64,000 nucleotides of DNA from contig NZ_SLXW01000002.1 of the NCBI RefSeq assembly GCF_004341085.1, positions 124,001 through 188,000 on the forward strand, in the 5' to 3' direction. Within the stretch, counting starts at the first letter, position 1. Each line of letters begins with the position of its first letter. Below are positions 8,283 through 17,191 of this stretch, piece after piece. This DNA is from Sphingomonas sp. PP-CE-1G-424 (GTDB lineage: Bacteria; Pseudomonadota; Alphaproteobacteria; Sphingomonadales; Sphingomonadaceae). The notes beneath the pieces are model-generated. The model saw only the letters and a list, made by a program, of their open reading frames with translations. It did no database searches and was not told where the DNA came from. The position numbers and the translations under genes are program-made.

Positions 8283-10270
8283 CGTTAGACCTGAACCGCC
8301 GCGCGTTGATCGCCGGAACGCTCGCTACCGCTGCTGCTGGCCGGGCCGGTGCAGCCGCCCCGGTCGGTGCACCCGCCCCATGGGGCGCGACGCCGAGCGT
8401 CCGCCAGCTCGCGTGGCACAAGCGCGAGCGCTACGGCTTCGTCCACTTCACGCTGAACACCTGGACCGACAAGGAATGGGGCTATGGCGACGAGGACCCG
8501 AAGCTGTTCAACCCGACCGCGTTCGATCCCGACCAGATCGTCGCGGCGGCGAAAAGCGCGGGGCTGACCGGGCTCGTCCTGACCGCCAAGCATCATGACG
8601 GCTTCTGCCTCTGGCCCACAAAGCTCACCGAGCATTGCATCCGCAACAGCCCGTACAAGGGCGGCAAGGGCGATATCGTCCGCGAAATGGGCGACGCGTG
8701 CCGGCGCGGCGGGATTTCCTACGGGCTGTATCTGTCGCCGTGGGATCGCAACCGCGCCGATTACGGGAAACCGTCGTACGTCGAGTATTTCCGCGCGCAG
8801 CTGACCGATCTCTGCTCCAATTACGGCGAGCTGTTCGAAGTGTGGTTCGACGGCGCGAACGGCGGCGACGGCTATTATGGCGGCGCGCGCGAGGCGCGGA
8901 AGATCGATGCGCCGAAATATTACAACTGGCCGTCGATCATCGCGCTGGTCCATAAATTGCAGCCGATGGCGTGCACCTTCGATCCGCTCGGTGCGGATAT
9001 CCGCTGGGTCGGCAACGAGGACGGTCACGCGGGCGATCCGTGCTGGCCGACGATGCCGAACCATCCCTATGTCCAGTCCGAGGGCAATTCGGGCGTGCGC
9101 GGTGCGCCGCTCTGGTGGCCGGCGGAGACCAACACGTCGATCCGTCCGGGCTGGTTCTATCATGCCGACGAGGATCTCCAGGTGAAGTCGCCGCAGCGGC
9201 TGATGCAGTTCCACGACGAGTCGGTCGGGCGCGGCACCAACATGATGCTCAACCTGCCGCCCGATCGCCGGGGTCTTATTGCGGAGCCCGATCTCGCGTC
9301 GTTGAAGTCGTTCGGCGATGCGTTGCGCGCGAGCTTCAAGACCGATCTGGCCAAGGGCGCGGTGGCGAGCGGCCCATCGCGCGGAGCCCGGTTCGCGCCG
9401 GCCAATGTGCTCGACGGCAATCGCGAGACGTATTGGAGTACGCCCGATGCGGTGAAGACGCCGTCGCTGGTGCTAGACCTGCCGCCGGGGCGCCGGTTCG
9501 ACCTGATCCGGATCCGCGAGGCGCTCGACCTCGGCGTGCGCGTGACGAAGTTCGCGATCGACGTGGCGGATGCCAAGGGCGCGTGGCGCGAGGTTGCGAT
9601 GCACGAGTGCATTGGCGCGCAGCGGATCATTAGACTGCCCGAGCCGGTGACCGCACGGCGCGTGCGGCTGCGCATCGTCGAGGCGCCCGCGTGCCCGGCG
9701 ATCACCGAGCTGTCGCTGTTCCTGAGCGTCGCGCCGGTCGCGATCGCGGCCTCGCAGGCGACGGGCAACAAGATCATCTCGAAGACCGGGTGGACGATCG
9801 TCAGCGCGATCCAGCACAGTCTGGCGATGAAGGCGGGCAAGCCGGATTTCGCGGCCGAGAAATCGTTGGCAGGTGTGGTGAAGCCCGGATTGTCCGGGGC
9901 GGAGGCGGTGCTCGACGACGATCTGGCCACCGTTTGGACGACGCCGGCGCCGACCCCGACGAGCATTGTGATGCTGATGATCGACATGGGCAAGGCGGAG
10001 CAGGTCGCCGGGTTCAGCCTGACGCCGACGCGGCAGGCGCTGCCCGACGCAGGACCGCCGGGGCGTTACAGCGTCGAGACGAGCGAGGACGGCAGGACCT
10101 GGACGCCGGCGGACGAGGGCGAGTTCGGCAACATCGCCTACGCCCGGGCGACGCAGCGCATCACCTTCGCGAAGGCTCGGCAGGCGCGGTACCTGATGCT
10201 GGGGTTCACGACGGTGGCGACCGCGCAGCCGAAGATGGCGATTGCAGGCATCGGGGCGTTCCGGCCGTAA
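8279..10270 (+). CDS. GH29 alpha-L-fucosidase with C-terminal F5/8-type carbohydrate-binding modules
   Basis: 663-residue secreted alpha-L-fucosidase. Order: RR-type signal peptide (MTLDLNRRALIAGTLATAAA), GH29 barrel (about residues 40-350), then two galactose-binding-like F5/8 type C (CBM32-like) segments at about 355-480 and 510-663. The nucleophile is the Asp of WFDGANGG (residue 191). This WFDGANG context resembles GH29 subfamily B, which prefers alpha-1,3/1,4-fucose. Inference: core alpha-1,3-fucose of plant N-glycans is a plausible substrate. ATG 8279 overlaps the GH92 stop by 4 bp. It is the last gene of the glycosidase operon; a repeat cluster follows. Confidence 0.9.
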   Translation: MTLDLNRRALIAGTLATAAAGRAGAAAPVGAPAPWGATPSVRQLAWHKRERYGFVHFTLNTWTDKEWGYGDEDPKLFNPTAFDPDQIVAAAKSAGLTGLVLTAKHHDGFCLWPTKLTEHCIRNSPYKGGKGDIVREMGDACRRGGISYGLYLSPWDRNRADYGKPSYVEYFRAQLTDLCSNYGELFEVWFDGANGGDGYYGGAREARKIDAPKYYNWPSIIALVHKLQPMACTFDPLGADIRWVGNEDGHAGDPCWPTMPNHPYVQSEGNSGVRGAPLWWPAETNTSIRPGWFYHADEDLQVKSPQRLMQFHDESVGRGTNMMLNLPPDRRGLIAEPDLASLKSFGDALRASFKTDLAKGAVASGPSRGARFAPANVLDGNRETYWSTPDAVKTPSLVLDLPPGRRFDLIRIREALDLGVRVTKFAIDVADAKGAWREVAMHECIGAQRIIRLPEPVTARRVRLRIVEAPACPAITELSLFLSVAPVAIAASQATGNKIISKTGWTIVSAIQHSLAMKAGKPDFAAEKSLAGVVKPGLSGAEAVLDDDLATVWTTPAPTPTSIVMLMIDMGKAEQVAGFSLTPTRQALPDAGPPGRYSVETSEDGRTWTPADEGEFGNIAYARATQRITFAKARQARYLMLGFTTVATAQPKMAIAGIGAFRP

Positions 10271-10294
10271 GACGGGGCGACTAAAAGATAGGCC

Positions 10295-10399
10295 CCACCC
10301 CGGCGAAGGCCGGGGCCCAAATGGGGGACGGTGGTAACGGCGGGATGTGCATCGTCATGTCGACCTTGCCGATTGGGCCCCGGCCTTCGCCGGGGTGGG
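10295..10399. repeat. Repeat family C, copy 1
   Basis: Inverted repeat: the left arm begins CCACCCCGGCGAAGGCCGGG and the right arm ends CCGGCCTTCGCCGGGGTGG, around a ~55 bp variable centre. Other copies: 32843-32945, 41649-41752, 63188-63292. Confidence 0.88.
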
Positions 10400-10425
10400 C
10401 ATACTCGATCGAGAGACACCTCCCG

Positions 10426-10531
10426 CCGTCACCCCGGACCTGTTCCGGGGTGACGTGGGACTGCGAACTCGACAGAATTGATCCAGTGGAACGATAGATG
10501 CCGGAACAAGCCCGGCATGACGTGGGACTGG
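10426..10531. repeat. Repeat J, two short hairpins
   Basis: Two adjacent hairpins, CACCCCGGACCTGTTCCGGGGTG (about 10431-10453) and ATGCCGGAACAAGCCCGGCAT (about 10499-10519), each followed by GACGTGGGACTG. The direct duplication of that trailing segment suggests paired units. It lies between family C and A copies. Confidence 0.65.
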
Positions 10532-10547
10532 GTAGTTTCTCCCCAAT

Positions 10548-10632
10548 CCCGTCATCCTGACGAAAGTCAGGATCCAGAGCCACAAGCGTGCCGACCGTTA
10601 CTCTGGATCCTGACTTTCGTCAGGATGACGGG
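10548..10632. repeat. Repeat family A, copy 1
   Basis: 85 bp inverted repeat with outer arms GTCATCCTGACGAAAGTCAG / CTGACTTTCGTCAGGATGAC and an inner GGATCCAGAG/CTCTGGATCC. Partial echoes of the outer end (AGGATGACGGGG, then GGGATGACGGG) follow to about 10667. The gap 10271-10759 holds three repeat families in a row and no recognisable gene. Confidence 0.9.
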
Positions 10633-10759
10633 ATTTCGCCAGGATGACGGGGTTTCGGGATGACGGGCTTGCAGGGCTGTGGCCGTCTCATCGCCAGGGG
10701 CTGGGCTAGCCGGCTCCGATCGGGCATGGCCTCCCGCGACACTGTGGGTGAGCGTACAG

Positions 10760-12154
10760 ATGGACGAGAAAACAACCATGGCGCGGATCGCGGGGCCCGA
10801 GGATCATGTCGTCGTGGTCGGCGGCGGCTTTTCGGGCGCGTTGTTCGCGGTCAATCTGATGCGGCACGCGGGGCCGCGCGTCACGCTCATTGAGCGGCGC
10901 GACCGGCAGCTCGCGCGCGGCGTCGCGTATAGCGCGGCGCATCCCGACCACCTGCTCAACGTCCGCGCGGGCAACATGAGCGCGCTCCCCGACGATCCCG
11001 ATCACTTCGTCCGCTGGCTCGACGCGCATGGCAAGGGCGACCGCAAGACCTTCGTCCCGCGCACGACCTATGGCGCGTATCTGCGCGAACTGCTCGACGC
11101 GGCGATCGCGGAATCGGACGGCCGGCTGGTGCATGTCGAAGGCGAGGTCTGCGCGATCGAGCCGGTCGCAGGAGACGGCGTGACGCTCAAAATGGCGGAC
11201 GGGCGGACGATCGCCGCCGATACCGGGGTGCTCGCGCTAGGCAACCTGCCACCGCACACCCCGCCGGGCCTAAAGCCCGACGCACTGCCCGCGGGCGTGT
11301 ATTGCGCCGATCCTTGGGCGGCCGACCTTGCCGAGGGACTGGGCGCGGATGACACGGTCGTGCTGGTCGGCACCGGGCTCACCGCGATCGATGCTGCGCT
11401 GCTACTCGATGCGCAGGGGTTCGCCGGCCGGATCCTCGCCATGTCGCGTCGCGGATTGTCGCCGCGCCGCCACGTCGACGGCGCGCCCGCGCACCGCGGG
11501 GTTTCGGACAAGCCGCAGGGCGGGCTGACCAATCTCGTCCGCCATGTGCGCGCACGGGCTGCGGTCGAAGGCTGGCGGTGCGCGGTCGACGAGCTTCGCC
11601 CGGTCACGCAGATGCTGTGGGCCGCCGCCTCGCAGGAGGTGCGCGGGCGGTTCCTGCGTCATCTCCGCCCCTATTGGGACGTGCACCGTCACCGCCTCGC
11701 GCCGCGGGTCGCCGAGCGCGTCGAGGCCCTCGTCGCCAGTGGGCAGCTGAAATTCGCGGCCGGCAAGATCGTCTCCGCCGACGCCGATGGGACCGGCGCG
11801 AAACTGATCTGGCGACCGCGCGGCACGACCGAACCCGTCGTCACGCACGCCGCGCGGATCGTCAATTGCACCGGTCCGCAAGGCGACCTGTTGCGCTCGG
11901 AGGAACCGCTCGTGAAGCACCTGCTGGCGGCGGGCGCGATCAGGCCGGATCCGCTGCGGCTCGGCGTCGACGTCGATGCGCAGTCGCGCGCGATCCGGCG
12001 CGATGGCACCCCCGATGACCGCATCCACTGCATCGGACCAATGACCCGTGGCGGGCTGTGGGAAGTCGTCGCGGTGCCCGATATCCGCGTCCAGAGCTGG
12101 GATCTCGCGCGGCGCCTGTCGAACGCGCAATGGGTCGGCGGCGAGGGGCTCTGA
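10760..12154 (+). CDS. FAD/NAD(P)-binding protein (YdhS/HpyO-like oxidoreductase)
   Basis: 464-residue flavoprotein with an N-terminal Rossmann motif VVVVGGGFSGALF (about residues 17-29) and a second dinucleotide site VVLVGTGLTAIDAALLL (about 200-216). The segment LNVRAGNMSALPDDPDHF is typical of the FAD/NAD(P)-binding (YdhS-like) family, whose substrate is generally unknown. There is no signal peptide, so it is cytosolic. The chosen start is ATG 10760; ATG 10778 (MARIAG) is an alternative six codons in. It follows a repeat-dense gap after the glycosidase operon and precedes opgG by 128 bp, so it is probably its own unit. Confidence 0.8.
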   Translation: MDEKTTMARIAGPEDHVVVVGGGFSGALFAVNLMRHAGPRVTLIERRDRQLARGVAYSAAHPDHLLNVRAGNMSALPDDPDHFVRWLDAHGKGDRKTFVPRTTYGAYLRELLDAAIAESDGRLVHVEGEVCAIEPVAGDGVTLKMADGRTIAADTGVLALGNLPPHTPPGLKPDALPAGVYCADPWAADLAEGLGADDTVVLVGTGLTAIDAALLLDAQGFAGRILAMSRRGLSPRRHVDGAPAHRGVSDKPQGGLTNLVRHVRARAAVEGWRCAVDELRPVTQMLWAAASQEVRGRFLRHLRPYWDVHRHRLAPRVAERVEALVASGQLKFAAGKIVSADADGTGAKLIWRPRGTTEPVVTHAARIVNCTGPQGDLLRSEEPLVKHLLAAGAIRPDPLRLGVDVDAQSRAIRRDGTPDDRIHCIGPMTRGGLWEVVAVPDIRVQSWDLARRLSNAQWVGGEGL

Positions 12155-12238
12155 GCGCCTGATACCTCCGCCGGAGCCCCGGGGCGGGTCAGGCTGCGCC
12201 TCAACCACGGCCTGTCGACGCGCGCGCGCACCCGCTAT

Positions 12239-12258
12239 ATGTTACCGCGTCGCAACAT
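12239..12258. promoter_or_regulatory. Candidate operator: inverted repeat upstream of opgG
   Basis: Arms ATGTTAC (12239-12245) and GCAACAT (12252-12258) match in 6 of 7 positions when inverted, with a 6 bp centre. The site lies 25-44 bp before the opgG start. The layout resembles LacI/TetR-type operators, but no regulator gene is adjacent. Confidence 0.35.
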
Positions 12259-12282
12259 GATGATTTTCAAGGGAGCCACGGC

Positions 12283-13779
12283 ATGATCGGTCGACGCGAA
12301 GTGATGACCGCGCTGGGTCTGTTGGGGTTCGCCCCGCAGGCCGCCGCCGCGATGGCGCGTACCGCCACCGGCAAGACCGAGCCGTTCTCCTGGGAGGCGC
12401 TGCAGGCGCGCGCCGCAACGCTCGCCACCAAGCCGTACCAGGCCCCCGCCAAGGTCGCCGCCGCCGCCGCGATCGATTACGACAAGGTCGGCAGCATCCG
12501 CTTCCGCGCCGACAAGACGCTCGCCGACGGCATCCGCCTCTTCCCGCTCGGCCGCTATGCGCCGATGCCGGTCGCGATCAACGTCGTCGAAGGGGGGCAA
12601 GCGCAGCGTATCGAATTTTCGCGCGCGTTGTTCGAGGCCGAAGAAGGCCACGCCGCCGCGCTCGGCATCGCAGGGTTCCGCGCGATGGCACCGGGCGGCA
12701 CCAGCGACTGGATGGCGTTCCAGGGCGCCTCCTATTTCCGCACCGCCGGTGCGCAGGATCAATATGGCCTGTCCGCGCGCGGTCTTGCGATCAACACGGG
12801 GTTGCCCGGTCGCGAGGAATTCCCCGATTTCACCGAATTCTGGATCGAGCGCACCGGCAACGATGCCTACACGATCTACGCGCTGATGGATGGCGCGAGC
12901 GTCACCGGCGCGTACCGCATCCAGTCGCGGCATGTCGCCGGTGCGGGCGTCGAGCAGCAGGTTTCGTCCGTGCTCAACCTGCGCCGCGACATCGAACGGC
13001 TCGGCGTCGCGCCTGCTACCAGCATGTTCTGGTACGGCGAAGGCAATCGCGCCGCCGCGGTCGACTGGCGTCCCGAGATCCACGACTCGGACGGTCTTGC
13101 GCTGCTCACCGGCGCTGGCGAACGCATCTGGCGCCCGCTCAACAACCCGCCGCATGACACGCTGGACAGTTTTGCGGACCAGGCGCCCAAGGGTTTCGGA
13201 CTGATCCAGCGCGACCGCAATTTCGATCACTATCAGGACGACGGCGCGTTCTACGATCGCAGGCCGAACCTGTGGGTCCAGCCGCAGGGCGACTGGGGCA
13301 AGGGCGCGGTGATGCTGTATGCGTTCCCGACCAACAGCGAGACGGTGGATAACGTCGTCTCGTTCTGGACGCCGGCCGCGCCTGCGAAAGCAGGGCAGCG
13401 GTTGCAGTTCGATTATATTCTCAGCTGGAAATCGACCGATCCGACCGCAGTCGCAAGTGCGGCGCATGTCGTCGACTGCTGGCAGGGCGTGGCGGGGCGG
13501 CCGGGTGCGGAGCCGGTGAAGGGCGCGCGGAAGCTCGTGGTCGATTTCATCGGCGACGGTCTCGCCGGGCTTGATCGGCAGAGCGGCGTGACGGCGAAGA
13601 TCGATGTCGTCCGCGGGAAGGTGCTCGCCAACGCGGCCTATCCGGTGGTCGGCCAGAAGAATCGCTGGCGCGTCACCGCCGACGTGGCCCCCGATGCGCA
13701 AGGACCCGCCGACGTCAGGTTGTTCCTCACGCGCGGCGGTCGTGCGCTCAGTGAAACCGTCCTGACGCCGATCTTCTGA
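12283..13779 (+). CDS. opgG: Glucan biosynthesis protein OpgG/OpgD (MdoG family), periplasmic
   Basis: 498-residue MdoG-family protein, needed to branch or shape the backbone of osmoregulated periplasmic glucans. The N terminus (MIGRREVMTALGLLGFAPQAAAA) resembles a Tat or Sec signal peptide. Family hallmarks: FSWEALQARAATLA, then YDKVGSIRFR, GNDAYTIYALMDGASVTGAYR, and FWYGEGNRAAAVDWRPEIHDSDGL in the middle. A good Shine-Dalgarno (AGGGAG) precedes ATG 12283. Its stop overlaps opgH (TGATG), matching the opgG-opgH operon of other proteobacteria. The RR start resembles OpgD, but linkage to opgH favours OpgG. Confidence 0.9.
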   Translation: MIGRREVMTALGLLGFAPQAAAAMARTATGKTEPFSWEALQARAATLATKPYQAPAKVAAAAAIDYDKVGSIRFRADKTLADGIRLFPLGRYAPMPVAINVVEGGQAQRIEFSRALFEAEEGHAAALGIAGFRAMAPGGTSDWMAFQGASYFRTAGAQDQYGLSARGLAINTGLPGREEFPDFTEFWIERTGNDAYTIYALMDGASVTGAYRIQSRHVAGAGVEQQVSSVLNLRRDIERLGVAPATSMFWYGEGNRAAAVDWRPEIHDSDGLALLTGAGERIWRPLNNPPHDTLDSFADQAPKGFGLIQRDRNFDHYQDDGAFYDRRPNLWVQPQGDWGKGAVMLYAFPTNSETVDNVVSFWTPAAPAKAGQRLQFDYILSWKSTDPTAVASAAHVVDCWQGVAGRPGAEPVKGARKLVVDFIGDGLAGLDRQSGVTAKIDVVRGKVLANAAYPVVGQKNRWRVTADVAPDAQGPADVRLFLTRGGRALSETVLTPIF

Positions 13780-15599
13780 TGACCGTGCTTCCCGCCGTGA
13801 TGCCCTCCATGATGCCGGGCGAAACGCCGATCGAGATGCTCCCGCAGCGTTTCGACGGGCCGCCGCCGCCCTGGTCCGCACCCGAGCCCGGGCCGGGGAT
13901 GGTCGTGTCGTCGGACGACATGCTCGCGCGCCGGATCATCCTCGTACTGATGACCGGCCTGCTGGCGACCGCGGCGTCGTCGGCGGTGCAGGAATCGCTG
14001 CTCGCGGATGGGCTGAGCTTCTGGGATGTGGCGTTGCTGGCGCTGTTCTTCCCGCTGTTCGCGTGGATTTCCTTCGGATTCATGAACGCCGCGATCGGCT
14101 TCGTGCTGTTGATGACCGGCGGCCATCCGGGGTTCGTCCCGACCCCGCGACAATCGGAACCACTCGAAGGGCGCACCGCGATCCTGATGCCGGTCCACAA
14201 CGAGGACATCGATGCGGTGTTCGAGCGGATCGCGTGGATGGCGCGCGCGATCGCCGCGGGTGGTGTCGCCGACCGGTTCGACATCTTCATCCTGAGCGAT
14301 TCCGGTGAAGCGGCGGAGGCGGCCGAGGTCGCGGCGTGGAAGCGCCTCGCGCCGACGCTCGACTGCGCGCTCTATTACCGTCGCCGGACCGTGAACGTCG
14401 GCCGCAAGCCGGGCAACGTCGCGGAGTGGATCCGGCGGTTCGGCGGCGGCTATCGCTACATGCTGATGCTCGACGCCGACAGCTTGATGGGCGGCAACAC
14501 GATCATCGGCATGGCGCAGGTGCTCGAGCGGCGGCCCGCGGTCGCTTTGCTCCAGACCGTGCCGGCGGTCATCAACGGCGTTACCCTGTTTCAGCGCTGG
14601 ATGCAGTTTGCCAGCCGCCTCTACGGCCCGATCTCGACCGCGGGCCTCGTCTGGTGGTCAGGCTCGGAAGCGACCTTCTGGGGCCACAACGCACTGATCC
14701 GGATCGAGGCGTTTGCGTCGAGTTGCGGGCTCCCGGACCTTCCCGGCCGCGCGCCCTTCGGCGGCGTCATCATGAGCCACGACATGGTCGAGGCAGCGTT
14801 GCTGCGGCGGCGCGGCTGGCGCGTCCACATGCTGATGACCGAGGAGACGTTCGAGGAATATCCGCCGACGCTGATCGATGCGGCGGTGCGCGACCGGCGC
14901 TGGGCGCAGGGCAATATCCAGCATCTCAGCCTGCTGACGTCGTCGGGGTTCCACTGGGTCAGCCGGCTCCAACTGCTGATGGGCGCGTCGGCGTTCATCA
15001 CCTCGCCGGTGTGGCTGCTGATGATCGCGACCAGCGTCGTGCAGGCGCTGATCGGCGAGCGCAACATCGTCGAGGCGCAGACGTCTCTGCAGGTGCTGTT
15101 CGTCACGCTGTTGCTGCTGTTCGGGCCGAAGCTGTTGAGCGTGATTTGGGCGTTCTCTAATGCGGAGCGGCGCGCGGGGTTCGGCGGGCGGCGCGGGATC
15201 GTCAGGTCGGTCCTGGTCGACGTACCTTTCTCGATGCTGTCCGCGCCGGTGATTGCGCTGACGCAGACGATGGACCTCGCGGGGATCCTGATGGGGCGGA
15301 AGTCGGGCTGGGCGCCGCAGAACCGCGATGCGCACGAACTTTCGTTGCCGGACGTGATGCCGCGCTATCGCTGGCATGTCGGGGTGGGGGTGGCGTTGCT
15401 GCTGGTGACGCCGTTCGCGCCGATCACCGCGGCCTGGCTCGCGCCGGTGACTCTGGGACTGTTGCTCAGTCCGTTCCTGACGATGCTGACGGCGAGTGAG
15501 AAGGCGGGGCGGTGGGCGCTGTCGCACGGGATGTTCGTCGAGCCGGGCGAGCATGTCTCGGTGCTCTCGCGGCCGTCGCTGCCGGCGCATTCTAACTAG
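13779..15599 (+). CDS. opgH: Glucans biosynthesis glucosyltransferase MdoH/OpgH
   Basis: 606-residue inner-membrane family 2 glucosyltransferase that polymerises glucose from UDP-glucose into the periplasmic glucan backbone. Visible: two N-terminal membrane segments (about residues 48-110), nucleotide-binding ILMPVHNED, the DAD of LMLDADSLMGG, and the processive-GT motif DRRWAQGN. A block of C-terminal membrane helices includes HWVSRLQLLMGASAFI. It is shorter than the enterobacterial protein (~850), mainly at the N terminus, as is usual in alphaproteobacteria. The start overlaps the opgG stop by one base. It ends convergently against the MFS gene; a family A repeat fills the gap. Confidence 0.93.
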   Translation: MTVLPAVMPSMMPGETPIEMLPQRFDGPPPPWSAPEPGPGMVVSSDDMLARRIILVLMTGLLATAASSAVQESLLADGLSFWDVALLALFFPLFAWISFGFMNAAIGFVLLMTGGHPGFVPTPRQSEPLEGRTAILMPVHNEDIDAVFERIAWMARAIAAGGVADRFDIFILSDSGEAAEAAEVAAWKRLAPTLDCALYYRRRTVNVGRKPGNVAEWIRRFGGGYRYMLMLDADSLMGGNTIIGMAQVLERRPAVALLQTVPAVINGVTLFQRWMQFASRLYGPISTAGLVWWSGSEATFWGHNALIRIEAFASSCGLPDLPGRAPFGGVIMSHDMVEAALLRRRGWRVHMLMTEETFEEYPPTLIDAAVRDRRWAQGNIQHLSLLTSSGFHWVSRLQLLMGASAFITSPVWLLMIATSVVQALIGERNIVEAQTSLQVLFVTLLLLFGPKLLSVIWAFSNAERRAGFGGRRGIVRSVLVDVPFSMLSAPVIALTQTMDLAGILMGRKSGWAPQNRDAHELSLPDVMPRYRWHVGVGVALLLVTPFAPITAAWLAPVTLGLLLSPFLTMLTASEKAGRWALSHGMFVEPGEHVSVLSRPSLPAHSN

Positions 15600-15602
15600 C
15601 CT

Positions 15603-15688
15603 CCGTCATCCTGACGAAAGTCAGGATCCAGGGTAACTAAGCGTCACCCGTCTTCGCTCTGGATCCTGACTTTCGTCAGGATGACGGC
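15603..15688. repeat. Repeat family A, copy 2, filling a convergent gene junction
   Basis: The inverted repeat occupies almost the whole 92 bp between the opgH stop (15599) and the MFS stop (15692). Outer arms are as in copy 1. It could act as a hairpin terminator for both genes, though no T-run is present. Confidence 0.9.
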
Positions 15689-15691
15689 GGG

Positions 15692-17191
15692 TTACGCCCG
15701 GTGCCCGCTCAACTCCGCGCCCGCATTCACCGCGAAGCGTCGGTTCCAGATCGTTGCCGACGCCGACACCGCGGTCACCACCAGGAACGCCAGCGTGAAG
15801 TCCGTCAGCGCCGGCCGGGTCGCGCCCGTGCCGAGCATCCCGACATGCAGCGACGCCGCCCCCACACAGATGCCGAGCGAGAGCATGAGCTGCTGGAACG
15901 TCGCGTAGAAGCTGGTCGCGCTGCTCATCCGCGACGACGGGATCTCGTCATACGCGATCGTGTTGTACGCCGAGAACTGGAACGACATGAAGAACCCCGA
16001 GATCATCAGCACGCCGAAGATCACCGGGATCGGCCAATCCGGGCGGAACAACCCCGCGACTGCGTAGCCCGAGCTTGCGCAGAGTCCGCCGACGATCAGG
16101 CTGTTGCGGAACCCGAAGCGCCTGAGCACGCGCGGGGCGAGGCTCTTCATCATCAGCGAGCCGATCGCGCCGGCGATCGTGATCGCGCCGCTCGCCGCCG
16201 CGGTCATGCCGAAGCCAAGCTGGAGCATCATCGGCAGCAGGAACGGCTGCGCGCCCTGCGTGATGCGGGTCAGCGATCCGCCGATCACCGACAGCCGGAA
16301 GGTCGGGATCCGCATCAGCGACAAATCGAGGATCGGGTCGCTGCGATGTTTCGCGTGGCGGATATACGCCACGCCCGCAACCAGCCCGACCGCGATCAGC
16401 ACGACGGCGCGCGACAATTCGCCGGTGCGGCTGGTCATTTCGAATCCGAACAACAGGCAGCCGAGCGACACGCCCGACAGGATGAAGCCGGGCACGTCGA
16501 ACCGCGCCGGCTTGTCCTCGCGGACCTCGCCGATGAAGCGCGTTACCAGGATCACGCCGAGCAGGCCGATCGGGACGTTTAGGTAGAAGATCCAGCGCCA
16601 GTCGAGATAGGTGACGATCGCACCGCCGACCGGGGGGCCCAGGATCGGGCCGATCAGTGCGGGCATGATCAGCCACGACATCGCCTGGACCATGTCTTCC
16701 TTGGCAACGCTGCGAAGCAGGACGAGGCGGCCGATCGGGATCATCATCGCGCCGCCAAGACCTTGCAGGAAGCGGGCGACCATCATGAACGGCAGGCTGG
16801 TCGCCTGGCCGCAGAGCATTGATCCGCCGACGAAAAGGAGGATCGCTGCGCGGAAGATAGTGCGCGAGCCGAACCGGTCCGCGAGGCGACCGCTCGCCGG
16901 GATGAAAATCGCGAGCGCCAGCAGGTACGACGTCAGCGCCGAACTCATGCTGGTCGCGGGGACGCCGAAATCGCGCGCCATCGTCGGCAGCGCGGTCGCG
17001 AGCACGGTCGAGTCCATCTGCTCCATGAACAGCGCGCAGGCGATGATCAGCGCGGTGACGCGGTAGTTGCTCGGTGTGTGCGGCAACGCGTCGGGGTCCT
17101 TGGCGACGCGCGCGATGGTGTCGGCAGCGGGCATGATGCCGTCGCGGATTTCGCTGTTGATCGACGCCAGCCCGCGGCGACGCAGCCTCAT
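15692..17191 (-). CDS. DHA2-family MFS drug efflux transporter (EmrB/QacA-like)
   Basis: 499-residue major facilitator of the 14-helix DHA2 subfamily. Landmarks: ALFMEQMDSTVLATALPTMA in helix 1 (the DHA2 motif with acidic D), then FIPASGRLADRFGSR (MFS motif A) and RFLQGLGGAMMIPIGRLVL. ATG 17191 overlaps the TGA of the upstream outer-membrane-factor gene (ATGA). A GTG at 17200 would add three residues; a Met at about 17134 would also be possible. It is the last gene of a five-gene efflux operon that already contains a FUSC pump, so two different inner-membrane transporters share one HlyD adaptor and one outer-membrane channel. Proton-driven export of toxic organics is expected; the substrate is unknown. 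Confidence 0.9.
   Translation of the reverse strand: MRLRRRGLASINSEIRDGIMPAADTIARVAKDPDALPHTPSNYRVTALIIACALFMEQMDSTVLATALPTMARDFGVPATSMSSALTSYLLALAIFIPASGRLADRFGSRTIFRAAILLFVGGSMLCGQATSLPFMMVARFLQGLGGAMMIPIGRLVLLRSVAKEDMVQAMSWLIMPALIGPILGPPVGGAIVTYLDWRWIFYLNVPIGLLGVILVTRFIGEVREDKPARFDVPGFILSGVSLGCLLFGFEMTSRTGELSRAVVLIAVGLVAGVAYIRHAKHRSDPILDLSLMRIPTFRLSVIGGSLTRITQGAQPFLLPMMLQLGFGMTAAASGAITIAGAIGSLMMKSLAPRVLRRFGFRNSLIVGGLCASSGYAVAGLFRPDWPIPVIFGVLMISGFFMSFQFSAYNTIAYDEIPSSRMSSATSFYATFQQLMLSLGICVGAASLHVGMLGTGATRPALTDFTLAFLVVTAVSASATIWNRRFAVNAGAELSGHRA

Noticed and set aside
10295..10660. Insertion sequence or transposon remnant
   Set aside because: No transposase frame or target-site duplication was seen; only short palindromic units are present.
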